Below, one piece after another: positions 16,311 to 25,288 of a DNA stretch of 64,000 nucleotides. Every line of letters begins with the position of its first letter. Position 1 is the stretch's first letter. The stretch is taken from assembly GCF_013201725.1 (NCBI RefSeq), contig NZ_CP053835.1:1302001-1366000 (forward strand), in the 5' to 3' direction. The stretch is from Arcobacter defluvii. Its GTDB lineage: Bacteria > Campylobacterota > Campylobacteria > Campylobacterales > Arcobacteraceae. Made by a program: the position numbers and the translations under genes. The notes beneath the pieces are model-generated. The model was not told where the DNA came from. It saw only the letters and a list, made by a program, of their open reading frames with translations, and made no database searches.

Positions 16311-17405
16311 TTAAAAAGGTAATTTTTCAACAAAAGCTTTTCCACTATCTGGTGCAAGTTTTGCATATCTTAACGTCATTCTTATATCTTTATGATTCAT
16401 CAATTTTTGAATTGTAAAGATTGGAGTTCCTATTATCGCTAGATGACTTGCAAAAGTGTGTCTTAGAGAATGGAAAACTATTTTGTTTTTTCTATCATTA
16501 AAATCTATTCCTTCATTGAAAAGTTCATCAAGTATTTTTCTTAATCTTCTTTCTGGATTTGAAGGAAATAGTTGATCATTTAATTTCAAATCAACAACTT
16601 TTTTTTCCAATAGACTTTTTAAATCATCTGTTAAAAAAGCTTTATATGTACTATTATTTTTAAAATCTTTTAATGTAAGCAAATTATGGCTGAAATCAAT
16701 ATCTTTTTTTTGTATATTTAAAAGAGTTTCTAGTCTTCCTCCTGTTTTTAATGCAAGATTAAAAAGTAAAAAAAGTGTTTCATCATCTTTTGAATTTTCA
16801 TAAAGCGTTTCGATTTCTTCTTTTGTTAAAAATCTTTCTCTTGCATTATCTATATCGAGTAAGATTATATATTTAGAAAAATCATTTTTTATAAAATCAT
16901 TTTTAAAAGCATATTTTATAAGAGCTTTTAAGAAGTTAAGTATATTATTAATAGATTTATCAGCCAATAATTCTTTTTTCAATACAGATTTTGTTTTTTT
17001 TAGTTGAAAAGTAAATTTTTGTATTTCATCTTTTGTTATATTTTCAAAATCTAGATTTTTAAAGTAGGGTAGAATGTAATGAGTAAAATGAGATTTATCA
17101 GTAAGTTTTGATTTTCCATCTTTTCTCAAAGTAAAATATTCATTTGCAATAGTTTCAATAGATAAAACATTTCTTTTTTTCTTTTGTGCAATTACAGGTG
17201 GTTCTTCACCATTTCTTTGTTTTGTGAGTATTTCATTTCTTTTTTGATTACAATATGCTTCTCTTATTCCTTCTGAATATTTACCTATTTTTTGCCATAC
17301 TTTTTTATTTTGTTCATTTTTGTATGTGATATAATAAGTTTTATCAATTTTGTCATTTGTAGTAGTTTCTCTAAAATAGATGCCAGTTAGATTTGTTTTA
17401 ATCAT
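16311..17405 (-). CDS. Tyrosine recombinase, island A integrase
   Basis: 364 aa. An N-terminal DUF4102-like/Arm region (YYITYKNEQNKKVWQKIGKY), a core-binding SAM-like domain, and a catalytic domain with arginine in TGGRLETLL, HSLRHTFASH (His-x2-Arg), and HKDIRMTLRYAKL (His and the nucleophilic Tyr). All catalytic residues are present. It is transcribed away from the tRNA 3'-end site at 17560, 155 bases from its start, the usual place for a phage/island integrase. Active by sequence. Confidence 0.92.
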   Translation of the reverse strand: MIKTNLTGIYFRETTTNDKIDKTYYITYKNEQNKKVWQKIGKYSEGIREAYCNQKRNEILTKQRNGEEPPVIAQKKKRNVLSIETIANEYFTLRKDGKSKLTDKSHFTHYILPYFKNLDFENITKDEIQKFTFQLKKTKSVLKKELLADKSINNILNFLKALIKYAFKNDFIKNDFSKYIILLDIDNARERFLTKEEIETLYENSKDDETLFLLFNLALKTGGRLETLLNIQKKDIDFSHNLLTLKDFKNNSTYKAFLTDDLKSLLEKKVVDLKLNDQLFPSNPERRLRKILDELFNEGIDFNDRKNKIVFHSLRHTFASHLAIIGTPIFTIQKLMNHKDIRMTLRYAKLAPDSGKAFVEKLPF

Positions 17406-17559
17406 TTGAAAATTTTATACCCTATTTATACCTTCAGAATATGTAAATCATATTTTATAAGCTTTATTTGATTTTGTCAAGTTTAAACTAGTATCGATAA
17501 AATAGTATTTAAAGGCATATTTGAAAATTTAAGTTTTATAGAAAATTAACTTTACTTAG

Positions 17560-17605
17560 GATTTCCTCCAGAACACGCAAGTTCGAATCTTGCTGGGGTC
17601 GCCAT
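17560..17605 (+). repeat. Attachment site 1: 46-bp tRNA 3'-end copy
   Basis: The segment holds a T-arm (GCAAG, TTCGAAT, CTTGC), then TGGGGTC, G and CCA, so it is the 3' part of a tRNA from about the anticodon loop. 44 of 46 bases match site 2 (31136-31181). The two differences fall at paired positions of the T stem (A-T to T-A), leaving the stem intact. The tRNA type cannot be named safely from the fragment. Confidence 0.8.
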
Positions 17606-17608
17606 TTT

Positions 17609-17631
17609 AAAAGCCCATAAAATAGGCTTTT
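17609..17631 (+). terminator. Hairpin just after attachment site 1
   Basis: AAAAGCC (17609-17615) pairs with GGCTTTT (17625-17631). It looks like the terminator that once followed the tRNA gene. The string CATAAAATAGGCTTTT recurs at 31080-31095. Confidence 0.5.
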
Positions 17632-17730
17632 ATTTGAAAAAATAATTTAATATTTTATATATTTTTGTAAGATATATTTTTTTAGGTGTCCTTATAGGAT
17701 AGTAAAAAGAAGTATTCTGGGCTAAAAATA

Positions 17731-18179
17731 AAGTAGCTTTCAAATATTGCTGGAAGATTAGTAACACTTTTAAATATACATAAAAAATATACTGACTTTA
17801 CTCATAATCTTATAGCTTTAAAAGATTTTAAAAATAATTCAACTTACAAAGCTTTTCTAACAGATGAATTAAAGTACTTATTAGAGCTTAGAACTCAAAA
17901 ATTATCTTTAAATGATAAAATCTTTACATCTAATCCTGAAAAGAGATTAAGGGCTATTTTAGACAATCTTTTTAATGATGGAATAATACACATGATAGAA
18001 AAAATAAAGTTGTAATCCATACATTAAGACATACTTTTGCAAGTCATCTAGCTATCAATGGAACACCTATCTTTACAATTCAGAAACTAATGAATCATAA
18101 AGATATAAAAATGACTTTGAGATATGCAAAATTAAGTCCTGATAGCGGACGAGAAGCTGTTATTAATTTAGGATTATAG
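17731..18179 (+). pseudogene. Integrase pseudogene (C-terminal half, frameshifted)
   Basis: Frames here match the catalytic half of the island A integrase: LKDFKNNSTYKAFLTDEL, then after a frameshift near 17985-18005 TLRHTFASHLAINGTPIF and MTLRYAKLSPDSGREAV. The N-terminal half is gone, and a further frame break lies near 17740. It is on the opposite strand to the intact integrase and lies inside island B, so it marks an earlier element at this site. Confidence 0.85.
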
Positions 18180-18186
18180 AATAAAA

Positions 18187-18206
18187 AAAGACTGTTCAGA
18201 GTCTTT
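18187..18206 (+). terminator. Hairpin after the integrase pseudogene
   Basis: AAAGACT (18187-18193) pairs with AGTCTTT (18200-18206), with A-rich and T-rich flanks. It sits just after the pseudogene stop and could act in either direction. Confidence 0.45.
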
Positions 18207-18327
18207 GTGTCAAAGATTGGTAGCCCTAGAATTTTAGCATAGTTAATCTTACTAATCCTAATTTGTGCCAAAAAGTACAGGTTATGGAACAAGCATTTTG
18301 ATAACTCATTTTTTGTCCTATTTAGTG

Positions 18328-18356
18328 TTGACAGATCACTACCCTGCTATTAATAT
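18328..18356 (+). promoter_or_regulatory. cas operon promoter
   Basis: TTGACA (18328-18333), a 17-base spacer, and TAATAT (18351-18356), giving a start near 18363 and a leader of about 60 bases to the cas9 ATG. The -35 lies inside the 12-mer GTTGACAGATCA that is repeated on the far side of the CRISPR locus (25006-25017). Confidence 0.7.
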
Positions 18357-18423
18357 TAAATCATTAATAAAGTTATTGGTTAATTAGTATATAATAATTT
18401 AAGTTTTTTATTTAGGGATTTTT

Positions 18424-21400
18424 ATGAATAGGATATTAAGTTTAGATTTGGGTGTTACATCATGTGGATTTAGTGTTTTAGATGAAGTTGAAACTAATCA
18501 ATATTCTCTTATAGATTATGGTGTTGTTATGAGAGACAATCCAAATGAAGGTGGTACTCAAAGTGATTGGAAAGCTTATATTCAGCAACGAAAATTAAAA
18601 GATAAGAAAAAACAAAGAGTGAAAGATTTAAAAGACATATTCAAATCTTTTAATTTAAATTTTGTAGAAAAAAACTATAGTAATCTTTGGGAGCTAAGAG
18701 CTAAAGATAGTTTTGAAAGAAAACTACAAATAGATGAACTATTTGCTATATTTAGATATTTAGCAAAACATCGTGGTTATAAATCTTTAAAAATGGAAGA
18801 CTTAATTGCTGAGATTGAGTCACAAGAAAAGATAGGCAACTGTGAAAGTGATGATGTTATAGAACCTAATAGTGAAGAATTTACAGAAACATTAGCATAT
18901 CTTGATGCTTTAAAGTGTAAGTTCAAAGAGAAAACAGTAGCTCAAATTATCTACGATATTGAGTCACAAAAAGAAAATCCAAATTTTAGAAACCATAACA
19001 ACTACAAATATATGATAAGAAGAGAAGATACTAAAGATGAGATTGAGAAGATAGTTGAAGCTCAAAAACTGTTCGGATTTTTTAAAGATGAAAAAGAAGC
19101 AGAAAATTTTAAAAATAGTATTATAGATGAAATTATCCCACAAGACCCTGTATTACTAAATCCAAATCTTATAAATAATTGCTTGATTTATAAAGAAGAA
19201 AAATCTGCTCCAATCTACTCATATAGTTTTGATATTTTTAATTTTTATAAACATATAAATGATTTAAAAATAGGAAATAAAAATGCTACAAATGAACAAA
19301 AAGAGATATTAACCAATGATTTTGAACTCAAACTAAAGGAGTTGAAAAATATCTCATCTTATACCATTAAAGGTATAAAAGAGTTACTTGATATAAAAGA
19401 TGATATAAAAATATCTGGACTTCGCGAAACAAAGATAGTTAAAGGAAAAAGTGTAGATAATTATTTGGTAAAATTTAACTTTTTAGCACATTGGGCAAAG
19501 TTTGATAAAGAGATTGTAGTAGCTTTAAAAGATAAAATAAATTATTTTGACAAAATAGCTACAATATTTCATATCAATATAAATCCAAATGCTTTAATTG
19601 AAGGGTTTAGTAAATATTTTAAAGAAAACAATCTCTTTTTTGAAGAGGAAAAGATTAAAAACTTTGCTTTATCTCTTTACAAAAATAAAGTTAAAGGAAC
19701 TTCGGCTTATTCATTTAAAGCATTAAATGATTTGATAGTGCATATGAAAGATGGTAAAAATGAAAGTGATGCAAAAGAGATTTTAGGGGTAAGTAAAAGT
19801 GAAGATTATTCATCTTTTGAGAAAAGCATAAAGTATTTAAAACCAATAGATAAAAATGGAACACTCCGATATGAGATAGATGAAAATAGTATCTCAAACC
19901 ATGTAGTAAAATCGCTTATTTCTTGGGCTTGTAGAATTATTATAGATTTACATGAAAAGTATGGTTCTTTTGATATGATAAAACTCGAATCAACTAGAGA
20001 ACTTTCACAACCTGATGAGAAAAAAAGGGAGATAAAAAGTGCAAATGATAGAATACAAAAAGAGTGGGAAGATTTAAAAGATAGATATAAAAGTCATTTT
20101 GAAGCATTGGGCTTAAATATGGGCAATAATAAAGAGTATCTTTTAAAAATAAAGCTTTGGGAACAGCAAGGAGAAATAGGGATATATTCAGGGCAAAGTC
20201 TTGGGATAGTTGATATCCTTAGTGATAAAACGGAGATAGAGCATATTGTACCAAGAGAGTGTGGTGGGGCAAATGCTGAATACAATAAAGCAATAGATAC
20301 AAAAAATGAAAATGCTATAAAAGCTAGAAGATTGCCATTGGATTATCTTGTTGAAGAAAAAAGAGAAGTTTTTTTACAAAATATAGATGAACTAAAAAAT
20401 AGTAAAAAAATAAACTTTAAAAAATGGTTGAATTTAAAAGCACAAACTTTAGATGAAACTTTTAAAGAGGTAAAAGATGATGTAAGTATGCATGCTACTA
20501 GTTATACGGAAAAACTATTGGGTGAGATTTTAAAAAGATATTATCCATTTACAGATAAACAAAAAGAGAACCAAAAAGTGATGCATATCTCTGGTCGAGC
20601 AACTTCATATTTAAGAAAAATATTAAGTATAGAAAATAAAAGTAGAGGTACAAATTTTCACCATGCAGAAGATGCGATTTTAATAGCTTGTATGAGTAAA
20701 TCTTATCTTCAAAATATCTCAACAAATTTTGAAAAAAACTATGAGCTAACACGTGAAAATGCAAAAGATAACTTTAAAAAAATAGTACCCTTCATAAATG
20801 GTGCAAATCCAAATGAGATATTTAGTTATTTGCAAAAAAGCTATACACAAGATATAGAGGAAAATCCATTTTATACAAATGTGATAGATAATACTCTAAG
20901 GATTCCTGCATTTTGGGTGTCTAAAAAACCTATAGGAACAAAAGCTCACAATGAAACTATTCAATCTAAAAAGAACTTAGCTTATCGTGTTAATATAGAT
21001 AGTTTACTTGAAAGGGTAAAGCCAAATCACAAAATGAGTGCTGAGAGTTTTTTTGAACAATACAATAAAGAAATCTTAGAAAAAATTCAAGTTTTTAAAG
21101 ATAATCCAAAAGATTTTACAGCTCAAGCATTTATAAAAAAAAGGGATAATATCATTCAGTTATTACAAGAAGCAAATTTTATAACATCAAAAGATGAAAA
21201 AGCAGATATAGATAAAAAGCTAAGAGATGAGATGAAAAAACCTATTGAAGATGTAAATGGCAATACTATAAGAAGAGTAAAAAGAGTTGGAGAAGATGCA
21301 ACCATTGAGGTACGAAATGGTCTTGCATATACTGCACCATCATTGGTTTGTTTACGATGTAGTTTTGATGAGCCTAAATTACAACTTCAAAGAATAGATA

Positions 21401-21759
21401 TAAGAAGTCATGTTCAAAATAGAAATAAAAATGATACACAAATAGATATATTTAATAATGACTTGATTGAAATATATGTTATTAAATCTAAAAAAATTGA
21501 ATATAAAGCTATAGGAGTATTAAAGGGATTTACAGAAAGTAAAGGTGGAAGAGCAAATTTAAGAAATCCAAAATATCCACTTCTAAAAGACAAACAACCT
21601 AAATTATTTCAAGGAGAATTTTCTATAGGTTCAACTTGCGGTATCAAAAAATACAAAACTGATGCAAGTGGTAGAGTTCTTGGATTTTATTATTTAGGTA
21701 GAGTTTTAGAAGGTGATAAAGAAGTGTTTTCAAAAGTAGTGACATATAGGAAGATGTGA
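18424..21759 (+). CDS. cas9: Cas9 nuclease, type II-C
   Basis: 1111 aa RNA-guided DNA endonuclease. RuvC-I ILSLDLGVTSCGFSVLD places the catalytic Asp at D8. RuvC-II IKLESTREL gives E522, and RuvC-III HHAEDA gives H747 and D750. The HNH domain EIEHIVPRECGG has H607, with N621 and N630 at the spacing known for active Cas9, so both nuclease sites look intact. An arginine-rich bridge helix begins near residue 58 (QRKLKDKKKQRVKDLK). Size and the absence of csn2 or cas4 point to II-C. The last codons overlap cas1 by TGATG. The C-terminal PAM-interacting region is not assignable by eye. Confidence 0.95.
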   Translation: MNRILSLDLGVTSCGFSVLDEVETNQYSLIDYGVVMRDNPNEGGTQSDWKAYIQQRKLKDKKKQRVKDLKDIFKSFNLNFVEKNYSNLWELRAKDSFERKLQIDELFAIFRYLAKHRGYKSLKMEDLIAEIESQEKIGNCESDDVIEPNSEEFTETLAYLDALKCKFKEKTVAQIIYDIESQKENPNFRNHNNYKYMIRREDTKDEIEKIVEAQKLFGFFKDEKEAENFKNSIIDEIIPQDPVLLNPNLINNCLIYKEEKSAPIYSYSFDIFNFYKHINDLKIGNKNATNEQKEILTNDFELKLKELKNISSYTIKGIKELLDIKDDIKISGLRETKIVKGKSVDNYLVKFNFLAHWAKFDKEIVVALKDKINYFDKIATIFHININPNALIEGFSKYFKENNLFFEEEKIKNFALSLYKNKVKGTSAYSFKALNDLIVHMKDGKNESDAKEILGVSKSEDYSSFEKSIKYLKPIDKNGTLRYEIDENSISNHVVKSLISWACRIIIDLHEKYGSFDMIKLESTRELSQPDEKKREIKSANDRIQKEWEDLKDRYKSHFEALGLNMGNNKEYLLKIKLWEQQGEIGIYSGQSLGIVDILSDKTEIEHIVPRECGGANAEYNKAIDTKNENAIKARRLPLDYLVEEKREVFLQNIDELKNSKKINFKKWLNLKAQTLDETFKEVKDDVSMHATSYTEKLLGEILKRYYPFTDKQKENQKVMHISGRATSYLRKILSIENKSRGTNFHHAEDAILIACMSKSYLQNISTNFEKNYELTRENAKDNFKKIVPFINGANPNEIFSYLQKSYTQDIEENPFYTNVIDNTLRIPAFWVSKKPIGTKAHNETIQSKKNLAYRVNIDSLLERVKPNHKMSAESFFEQYNKEILEKIQVFKDNPKDFTAQAFIKKRDNIIQLLQEANFITSKDEKADIDKKLRDEMKKPIEDVNGNTIRRVKRVGEDATIEVRNGLAYTAPSLVCLRCSFDEPKLQLQRIDIRSHVQNRNKNDTQIDIFNNDLIEIYVIKSKKIEYKAIGVLKGFTESKGGRANLRNPKYPLLKDKQPKLFQGEFSIGSTCGIKKYKTDASGRVLGFYYLGRVLEGDKEVFSKVVTYRKM

Positions 21760-22682
21760 TGGGTTTTCAATCTTTATTTATAACAAATCCTTGTAAAATA
21801 AGTATCAAAGATGATAACCTAGTGATAAGTAATGACGATGGACATTTTAAAGTTATATTGGATAACTTAGTCTCAATCGTTATTGAAACTACACAAGCTA
21901 CTATTACCACTTATGCTATCTCAAGATTAGCTGAGGAGGGTGTAAGTATTTTATATGTGGATAAAAAATATAATTTAAATGCTATAACCCTACCTTTTCA
22001 TACTCATTCAACTTTTTCAAAGATAGTACACTCTCAAATAGATATCTCAAAACCTTTTCAAAAGAAACTTTGGCAAGAACTGATAAAACAAAAAATTTAT
22101 AATCAAGCGAGTGTATTGGAGTATTTTAAAAAAGAAAAAGAAGCAAATGAACTTTATACTTATATTGACTATGTAAAATCAGGCGATAGTGACAATGTTG
22201 AAGCAAAAGCTGCAAAGGTGTATTGGAGCAGTTTATTTGATAATTTTGTAAGGATTCAAAAAGGAGCAGAAGATGTGCGAAATGCATCTTTAAACTACTG
22301 TTATGCCGTGGTAAGAAGTGCGGTTGCTAGATCTATTACAAATGCAGGGCTTATGCCATCATTTGGAGTACACCATAAAAACTACTTTAATCCCTTTAAT
22401 CTTGCAGATGATTTAATAGAGCCTTTTCGTCCTTTTGTTGATTTGCATATAAAACAAACCCTTATAAAATATAATGAGCCAGTTTTAATCTCTGCAATGA
22501 AACCTGAATATGTAAATATATTAAACCTTGAATATGTCAATATACAAAACAATATAAGTGCTGTAAGAGTTGCTATAGATACAGTTGTGCAATTGGTACA
22601 AAAATCAATTTTACAAAAAGATATAAGCTTTTTGGTTTTACCAAAAATTGATTTTCAAAGATATGAAGATGAGTGCGTATAG
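21759..22682 (+). CDS. cas1: Cas1 integrase
   Basis: Spacer-acquisition endonuclease. The C-terminal helical domain contains the conserved PSFGVHHKNYFNPFNLADDL and IEPFRPFVD, with histidine and aspartate ligands of the metal site. ATG 21759, overlapping the cas9 stop by one base (TGATG), is preferred to the GTG at 21756. It overlaps cas2 by 14 bases. 307 aa is normal for type II Cas1. Confidence 0.95.
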   Translation: MGFQSLFITNPCKISIKDDNLVISNDDGHFKVILDNLVSIVIETTQATITTYAISRLAEEGVSILYVDKKYNLNAITLPFHTHSTFSKIVHSQIDISKPFQKKLWQELIKQKIYNQASVLEYFKKEKEANELYTYIDYVKSGDSDNVEAKAAKVYWSSLFDNFVRIQKGAEDVRNASLNYCYAVVRSAVARSITNAGLMPSFGVHHKNYFNPFNLADDLIEPFRPFVDLHIKQTLIKYNEPVLISAMKPEYVNILNLEYVNIQNNISAVRVAIDTVVQLVQKSILQKDISFLVLPKIDFQRYEDECV

Positions 22683-23001
22683 ATTTATGTGGTTGATGAT
22701 AATGTTTGATATGCCTACAGATACTAAAAAGGCAAAGAAAAAATATAGATATCTTAGAACAAAACTTTTAAAAGAGGGATATATTATGATGCAGTTTTCT
22801 ATTTATATTCGCTCATTTCACTCTTATGAATCAGCACTCAATGGGAAAAAGAAAATAAAAGATTTTATAGCATCTAATACTGTTAAAGGGAAGATAAGAA
22901 TTATAGTATTTACTGATAAACAGTTTGCAAATATGGATATAATAGTTGGTACAAAAAGTGAAGAAGAAAAAAATGCGCCAAAACAGCTATTGCTGTTTTG
23001 A
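22669..23001 (+). CDS. cas2: Cas2
   Basis: Partner of Cas1 in spacer integration. The strand MWLMIMFDMPTDT near the N-terminus carries the usual Asp. ATG 22669 (MSAYRF) is the best fit; ATG 22663 is possible. It lies 14 bases inside cas1. Its last 35 bases are also the terminator of the tracrRNA, read on the other strand, so sense and antisense transcripts overlap here. Confidence 0.92.
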   Translation: MSAYRFMWLMIMFDMPTDTKKAKKKYRYLRTKLLKEGYIMMQFSIYIRSFHSYESALNGKKKIKDFIASNTVKGKIRIIVFTDKQFANMDIIVGTKSEEEKNAPKQLLLF

Positions 23002-23089
23002 CCATTCAAAATCTCCTTTGAAAAATCAAAGGATTATTTTAAGTCCCCATAAGAAACTTTTAGTTTCACAAACCCCTTTGTGATAAAAC
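22967..23089 (-). ncRNA. tracrRNA
   Basis: Predicted about 123 nt. The distal anti-repeat (23068-23088) pairs perfectly over 21 bases with the repeat. A 19-base insert follows that folds as GAAAC-TAAAA-GTTTC (23053-23067). The proximal anti-repeat (23036-23048) reads GGGGACTTAAAAT and pairs with the first 13 bases of the repeat, with one A-A mismatch and one G-U. Downstream are a CCTTTG/CAAAGG hairpin (23013-23032) and a terminator (GTCAAAACAGC/GCTGTTTTGGC, 22977-23002, then T7 at 22967-22973). Consensus promoter upstream. Strand is fixed by pairing with crRNA read on the minus strand. Confidence 0.85.
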
Positions 23090-23095
23090 TTCTAA

Positions 23096-23125
23096 ATATT
23101 AGCTAAAAAAAGCTCAAATTGTCAA
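23096..23125 (-). promoter_or_regulatory. tracrRNA promoter
   Basis: On the minus strand, TTGACA (23120-23125), an 18-base spacer and TAATAT (23096-23101) predict a start at about 23089-23090, exactly where the anti-repeat begins. Confidence 0.8.
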
Positions 23126-23182
23126 TATTTTTTTAACTAAAACTAGGTAAAAGCCTATGAATAAGGCTATCTCAAGACACCC

Positions 23183-24933
23183 ATTTTATCACAAAGGGGT
23201 TTGTAGGGGTCTTAAAACTCTGTTACTATATCAGTTACATCTGTATCTATTTTATCACAAAGGGGTTTGTAGGGGTCTTAAAACCTAAAAGTCTTTGTGC
23301 AACACTTGTCATTTATTTTATCACAAAGGGGTTTGTAGGGGTCTTAAAACGCTTTAATAGTTATGTCTCCAACTGCATCAATTTTATCACAAAGGGGTTT
23401 GTAGGGGTCTTAAAACATATAACCAATAAGCACAATTCTCTTTTTTATTTTATCACAAAGGGGTTTGTAGGGGTCTTAAAACAAAACTGGTACAAGTTCA
23501 ATTGAAGATACAATTTTATCACAAAGGGGTTTGTAGGGGTCTTAAAACCGAACAAAAGTAGTCGGGGTGAGTGTATTTATTTTATCACAAAGGGGTTTGT
23601 AGGGGTCTTAAAACCAAGCATTCTTTATTATTTCTAACGGTGAAATTTTATCACAAAGGGGTTTGTAGGGGTCTTAAAACTGTAAACAGGTGACAAATAT
23701 CTATAAGCTCATTTTATCACAAAGGGGTTTGTAGGGGTCTTAAAACATGAGTTCAATAGAAAAAGTTAAGTTTTCAATTTTATCACAAAGGGGTTTGTAG
23801 GGGTCTTAAAACTTAGATTTATTATCTTATCTTGGTGTTATTATTTTATCACAAAGGGGTTTGTAGGGGTCTTAAAACTAAGTTCGTATTGTCAAATGAG
23901 GGAAAATTATTTTATCACAAAGGGGTTTGTAGGGGTCTTAAAACAAGGAACTACTACAAGAGCAAAGAAAAGAGATTTTATCACAAAGGGGTTTGTAGGG
24001 GTCTTAAAACTAACAAAGCCCTGTAGTTCCTGCAACTAACATTTTATCACAAAGGGGTTTGTAGGGGTCTTAAAACTAATATCTTGTTCTAGAGCTTTAA
24101 CCTGTTATTTTATCACAAAGGGGTTTGTAGGGGTCTTAAAACCCACCTTTTGAAAGTGGAACTTTAGGATATATTTTATCACAAAGGGGTTTGTAGGGGT
24201 CTTAAAACACTAAGTTATCAGCATAAGAGTAGTAGTTAATTTTATCACAAAGGGGTTTGTAGGGGTCTTAAAACTGACTCTTGTAATGATTCTAATTTAA
24301 CTTATTTTATCACAAAGGGGTTTGTAGGGGTCTTAAAACACTTTTGATGGGAATGCGAGTACAGTTTCTATTTTATCACAAAGGGGTTTGTAGGGGTCTT
24401 AAAACTACTCATAAGTTCTTAAAATATTCCATTACATTTTATCACAAAGGGGTTTGTAGGGGTCTTAAAACAAAGCCCAAGTTCTTTAAGTCCTTTTGAA
24501 TATTTTATCACAAAGGGGTTTGTAGGGGTCTTAAAACACTGTTTTGATATTTGTTCCACTTACTAATATTTTATCACAAAGGGGTTTGTAGGGGTCTTAA
24601 AACACTGTTTTGATATTTGTTCCACTTACTAATATTTTATCACAAAGGGGTTTGTAGGGGTCTTAAAACAAAGTCATTGGATTTGTATTCTTTTGCATTA
24701 TTTTATCACAAAGGGGTTTGTAGAGGTCTTAAAACACAAGTGCACTTGCACTCATCCACTCCGTTATTTTATCACAAAGGGGTTTGTAGGGGTCTTAAAA
24801 CTACTCATAAGTTCTTAAAATATTCCATTACATTTTATCACAAAGGGGTTTGTAGGGGTCTTAAAACGAGTTGGTGCGGGAGTATTTGATAGATTAGATT
24901 TTATCACAAAGGGGTTTGTAGGGGTCTTAAAAT
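23183..24933 (-). CRISPR. Type II-C CRISPR array, 27 repeats and 26 spacers
   Basis: Repeats are 36 bp with a period of 66; spacers are 30 bp except the 17th (24275-24303, 29 bp). In crRNA sense (minus strand) the repeat begins GTTTTAAGACCCC and ends TTTGTGATAAAAT, like the Campylobacter jejuni repeat. Its end contains TG-A-TAAAAT, an extended -10 in every repeat. The repeat at 24700 has one internal change and the last repeat (24898-24933) ends AAAAT on the plus strand, marking the old end. Spacers at 24406 and 24802 are identical, as are those at 24538 and 24604. Confidence 0.97.
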
Positions 24934-25068
24934 AAAGAGGTTCAAGATGTTACAGGTTCTTGAACTTTTCGTATATTCAAGTCATCATTTCATGTCTTAT
25001 TTTCTGTTGACAGATCAATTTTAACTTGACGTTTTTTCAAGTGATTTAGCTTTTTTTAATTATTCGTT

Positions 25069-25275
25069 TTAATTTTCACTACTATTTGCAATTCTTTTTC
25101 TTTCTGTCATAATCTTTAAAGCTAAAGTTTTATCAATTTTTATTCTAAAAGTATCGTGAATAGTACTAATAACTTTTGAGGCTAAATACAAAGATGTAAT
25201 AACGGCTCCAACTGTTCCAATACCAGCTACCCAAGTTCCAATCATAATCCAAAATGTTGATGTTTCTATACTCAT
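25069..25275 (-). CDS. Small membrane protein (68 aa)
   Basis: ATG 25275 follows AAGAGG at six bases. One long hydrophobic helix spans about residues 8-32 (WIMIGTWVAGIGTVGAVITS) and a basic tail follows. It lies 13 bases after the 199-codon gene upstream and so forms an operon with it. The pair borders the CRISPR array. Resembles single-span phage or toxin-type proteins, but no family is recognised. Confidence 0.6.
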   Translation of the reverse strand: MSIETSTFWIMIGTWVAGIGTVGAVITSLYLASKVISTIHDTFRIKIDKTLALKIMTERKRIANSSEN

Positions 25276-25288
25276 TTAAAACCTCTTA

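Larger units (their letters stand above)
1..17605. mobile_element. Integrative island A (left end outside the window)
   Basis: Accessory block of mostly unknown genes ending in a minus-strand tyrosine integrase (16311-17405) and a tRNA 3'-end-like site (17560-17605). The content (sirtuins, AAA+ ATPase, PD-(D/E)XK nucleases, WYL regulator, gene debris) is typical of defence or genomic islands. The tRNA fragment reads on the plus strand, so the intact tRNA and left boundary are inferred to lie upstream of base 1. Many transcription units share the operator GACA-N6-TGTC, which argues they act as one co-regulated set. Confidence 0.65.

Noticed and set aside
17560-17605. Identification of the attachment site as part of tmRNA or a named tRNA
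   Set aside because: The acceptor end TGGGGTC-G-CCA does not fit tmRNA. Glutamate, arginine and other tRNAs remain possible, but only the 3' part is present, so no name is given.
18095-18292. Minus-strand ORF of 65 codons before cas9
   Set aside because: It is a shadow of the integrase pseudogene and terminator region, with no ribosome binding site.
23832-24889. Open frames within the array with the repeated peptide FYHKGVCRGLKT
   Set aside because: They are translations of the CRISPR repeats; the 66-base period is a multiple of three, so frames stay open without meaning.
25007-25035. Promoter at the TTGACA of the right-hand 12-mer
   Set aside because: No -10 box at the right distance and no plus-strand gene follows it.
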